This document shows, piece after piece, positions 5,228 through 6,079 of a DNA stretch of 6,079 bases. The stretch is from positions 1-6,079 of the forward strand of contig JAFOLN010000004.1 in the NCBI GenBank assembly GCA_017419325.1. The letters run 5' to 3'. The position numbers and the translations under genes are program-made. The first letter of the stretch is position 1; every line of letters begins with the position of its first letter. The stretch comes from Clostridia bacterium. GTDB lineage: Bacteria; Bacillota; Clostridia; Oscillospirales; RGIG577. The notes under the pieces were generated by a model. It was given only the letters and a program-made list of their open reading frames with translations. It was not told the origin of the DNA and did no database searches.

Positions 5228-6079
5228 AACAGCGATAAAAACATACGGATTCATAGTGTTCGCCATAATGGCGTCAAAGCTTCTGGGCCTCGTTCGCGAC
5301 GCCCTCATGGCCAACTTTTACGGCACGGGCATGGAAGCGGCGGCATTCTCGGCGGCCAGCCGCATACCTCTCACCATATTCGATATAACGCTGGGAACGG
5401 CGGTGGCGGCGGCGTTCATCCCCGTCATGAACCGTTTTCTGCAAAACGACGGAAAAGAGCGGGCGTTCAGATTCGTGAACAACTTCTTAAACGCCGTGCT
5501 GCTCGTCGCCGTTGTTATCGCGGCGCTCATATGCATTTTTCCCGGCGCGGTGGTAAATCTGCTTGCGTCCGGCTTTACGGGGGACACCTTCTCCCTTTGC
5601 GCCTCGCTTTTAATGATATTTACGCCCATAATACTGCTTGCGGCAATGTGCTATACCTTCGTGGGAGTGCTTCAGTCTTTCGGAAGCTTTAAGATTCCCG
5701 CAATCATGAGCCTTCTTTCCAACGCGCTCATGGTGCTGTACTTCGTTACGCTGAACGAACGCTTCGGCATAGGCGGTCTTGCGGCGGCGCTCGTCATCGG
5801 ATGGGTCATGCAGCTTGTGATACTGCTTCCGCCGCTTTATAAATTCGGCTACCGGTTCCGTTTCGGCATCGACTTTAAGGACGACGGCCTTCGCTCCTCG
5901 GTAAAAATGGCGGGGCCCGTGCTCATATCCTCGTGGGTCATGCCGATAAACAACCTTATAACGCTGAACATTGCCTCATATTACGCCTCCTGGGGCGTAA
6001 CGGTGCTCGATTATTCATATAAGCTCTACTTTATAGTGGCAGGCGTGTTCTCCTACGCCATGACGAACCTCTACTTCCC
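5217..6079 (+). CDS. murJ: MurJ/MviN-type lipid II flippase (partial, N-terminal part)
   Basis: The frame is open from the ATG at 5217 to the right edge (287 full codons), about half of a usual MurJ. The N-terminal signature KLLGLVRDALMANFYGTGMEAAAFSAASRIP (residues 21-51), then LGTAVAAAFIPV (59-70), is that of the MurJ/MviN family. Several hydrophobic helices follow at about 91-117, 127-151, 161-178, 185-208 and 230-252, and there is a basic inter-helix segment near 207-220. MurJ moves lipid II across the cytoplasmic membrane for peptidoglycan synthesis. The ATG overlaps the trmD end by 11 nt and has only AGGA close upstream. A GTG at 5205 in the same frame is a less likely start. Other MOP-superfamily flippases are possible, but the N-terminal motif favours MurJ. 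Confidence 0.88.
   Translation, partial: MQSKTAIKTYGFIVFAIMASKLLGLVRDALMANFYGTGMEAAAFSAASRIPLTIFDITLGTAVAAAFIPVMNRFLQNDGKERAFRFVNNFLNAVLLVAVVIAALICIFPGAVVNLLASGFTGDTFSLCASLLMIFTPIILLAAMCYTFVGVLQSFGSFKIPAIMSLLSNALMVLYFVTLNERFGIGGLAAALVIGWVMQLVILLPPLYKFGYRFRFGIDFKDDGLRSSVKMAGPVLISSWVMPINNLITLNIASYYASWGVTVLDYSYKLYFIVAGVFSYAMTNLYF

Overview
The window looks like a chromosomal segment of a Gram-positive Clostridia-type bacterium (Firmicutes/Bacillota). The reasons are the gene order ylxM-ffh-rpsP-khpA-rimM-trmD, strong AGGAGGTGA-type ribosome binding sites, a UPF0122 (YlxM) gene directly in front of ffh, and a divergent surface protein that joins BspA-type leucine-rich repeats to an S-layer homology domain of a kind common in Clostridia. 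The DNA is fairly G+C-rich, yet isoleucine in ffh is mostly written ATA and valine often GTA. I cannot name the species.

Layout. Positions 1-1445 (minus strand) hold a large exported repeat protein whose C-terminus runs off the left edge. It has a signal peptide, an N-terminal cap, 14 exact 23-residue leucine-rich repeats, a closing linker and the beginning of an SLH domain. Positions 1446-1612 are a compact divergent promoter region with one promoter candidate per direction, a 12-bp A/T palindrome between them and an inverted repeat in the ylxM leader. From 1613 to the right edge everything is on the plus strand and tightly packed: ylxM, ffh, rpsP, khpA, a 163-bp gap with strong inverted repeats, rimM, trmD and a partial murJ. 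rimM/trmD and trmD/murJ each overlap by 11 nt.

Function. The plus-strand genes serve protein targeting (Ffh, with its likely helper YlxM), the small ribosomal subunit (S16 and its maturation factor RimM), RNA binding (KhpA), tRNA G37 methylation (TrmD) and cell-wall lipid II export (MurJ). This is mostly a conserved housekeeping cluster. The usual trmD-rplS adjacency is broken, with murJ in the rplS position.

I see no phage, CRISPR, transposase, tRNA or rRNA gene and no clearly new biochemical system. The least explained element is the inverted-repeat region between khpA and rimM, where three segments can form mutually exclusive RNA pairings. The largest gene, the LRR-SLH protein, is open at the window edge and is easily hidden by long antisense reading frames produced by its own repeats.
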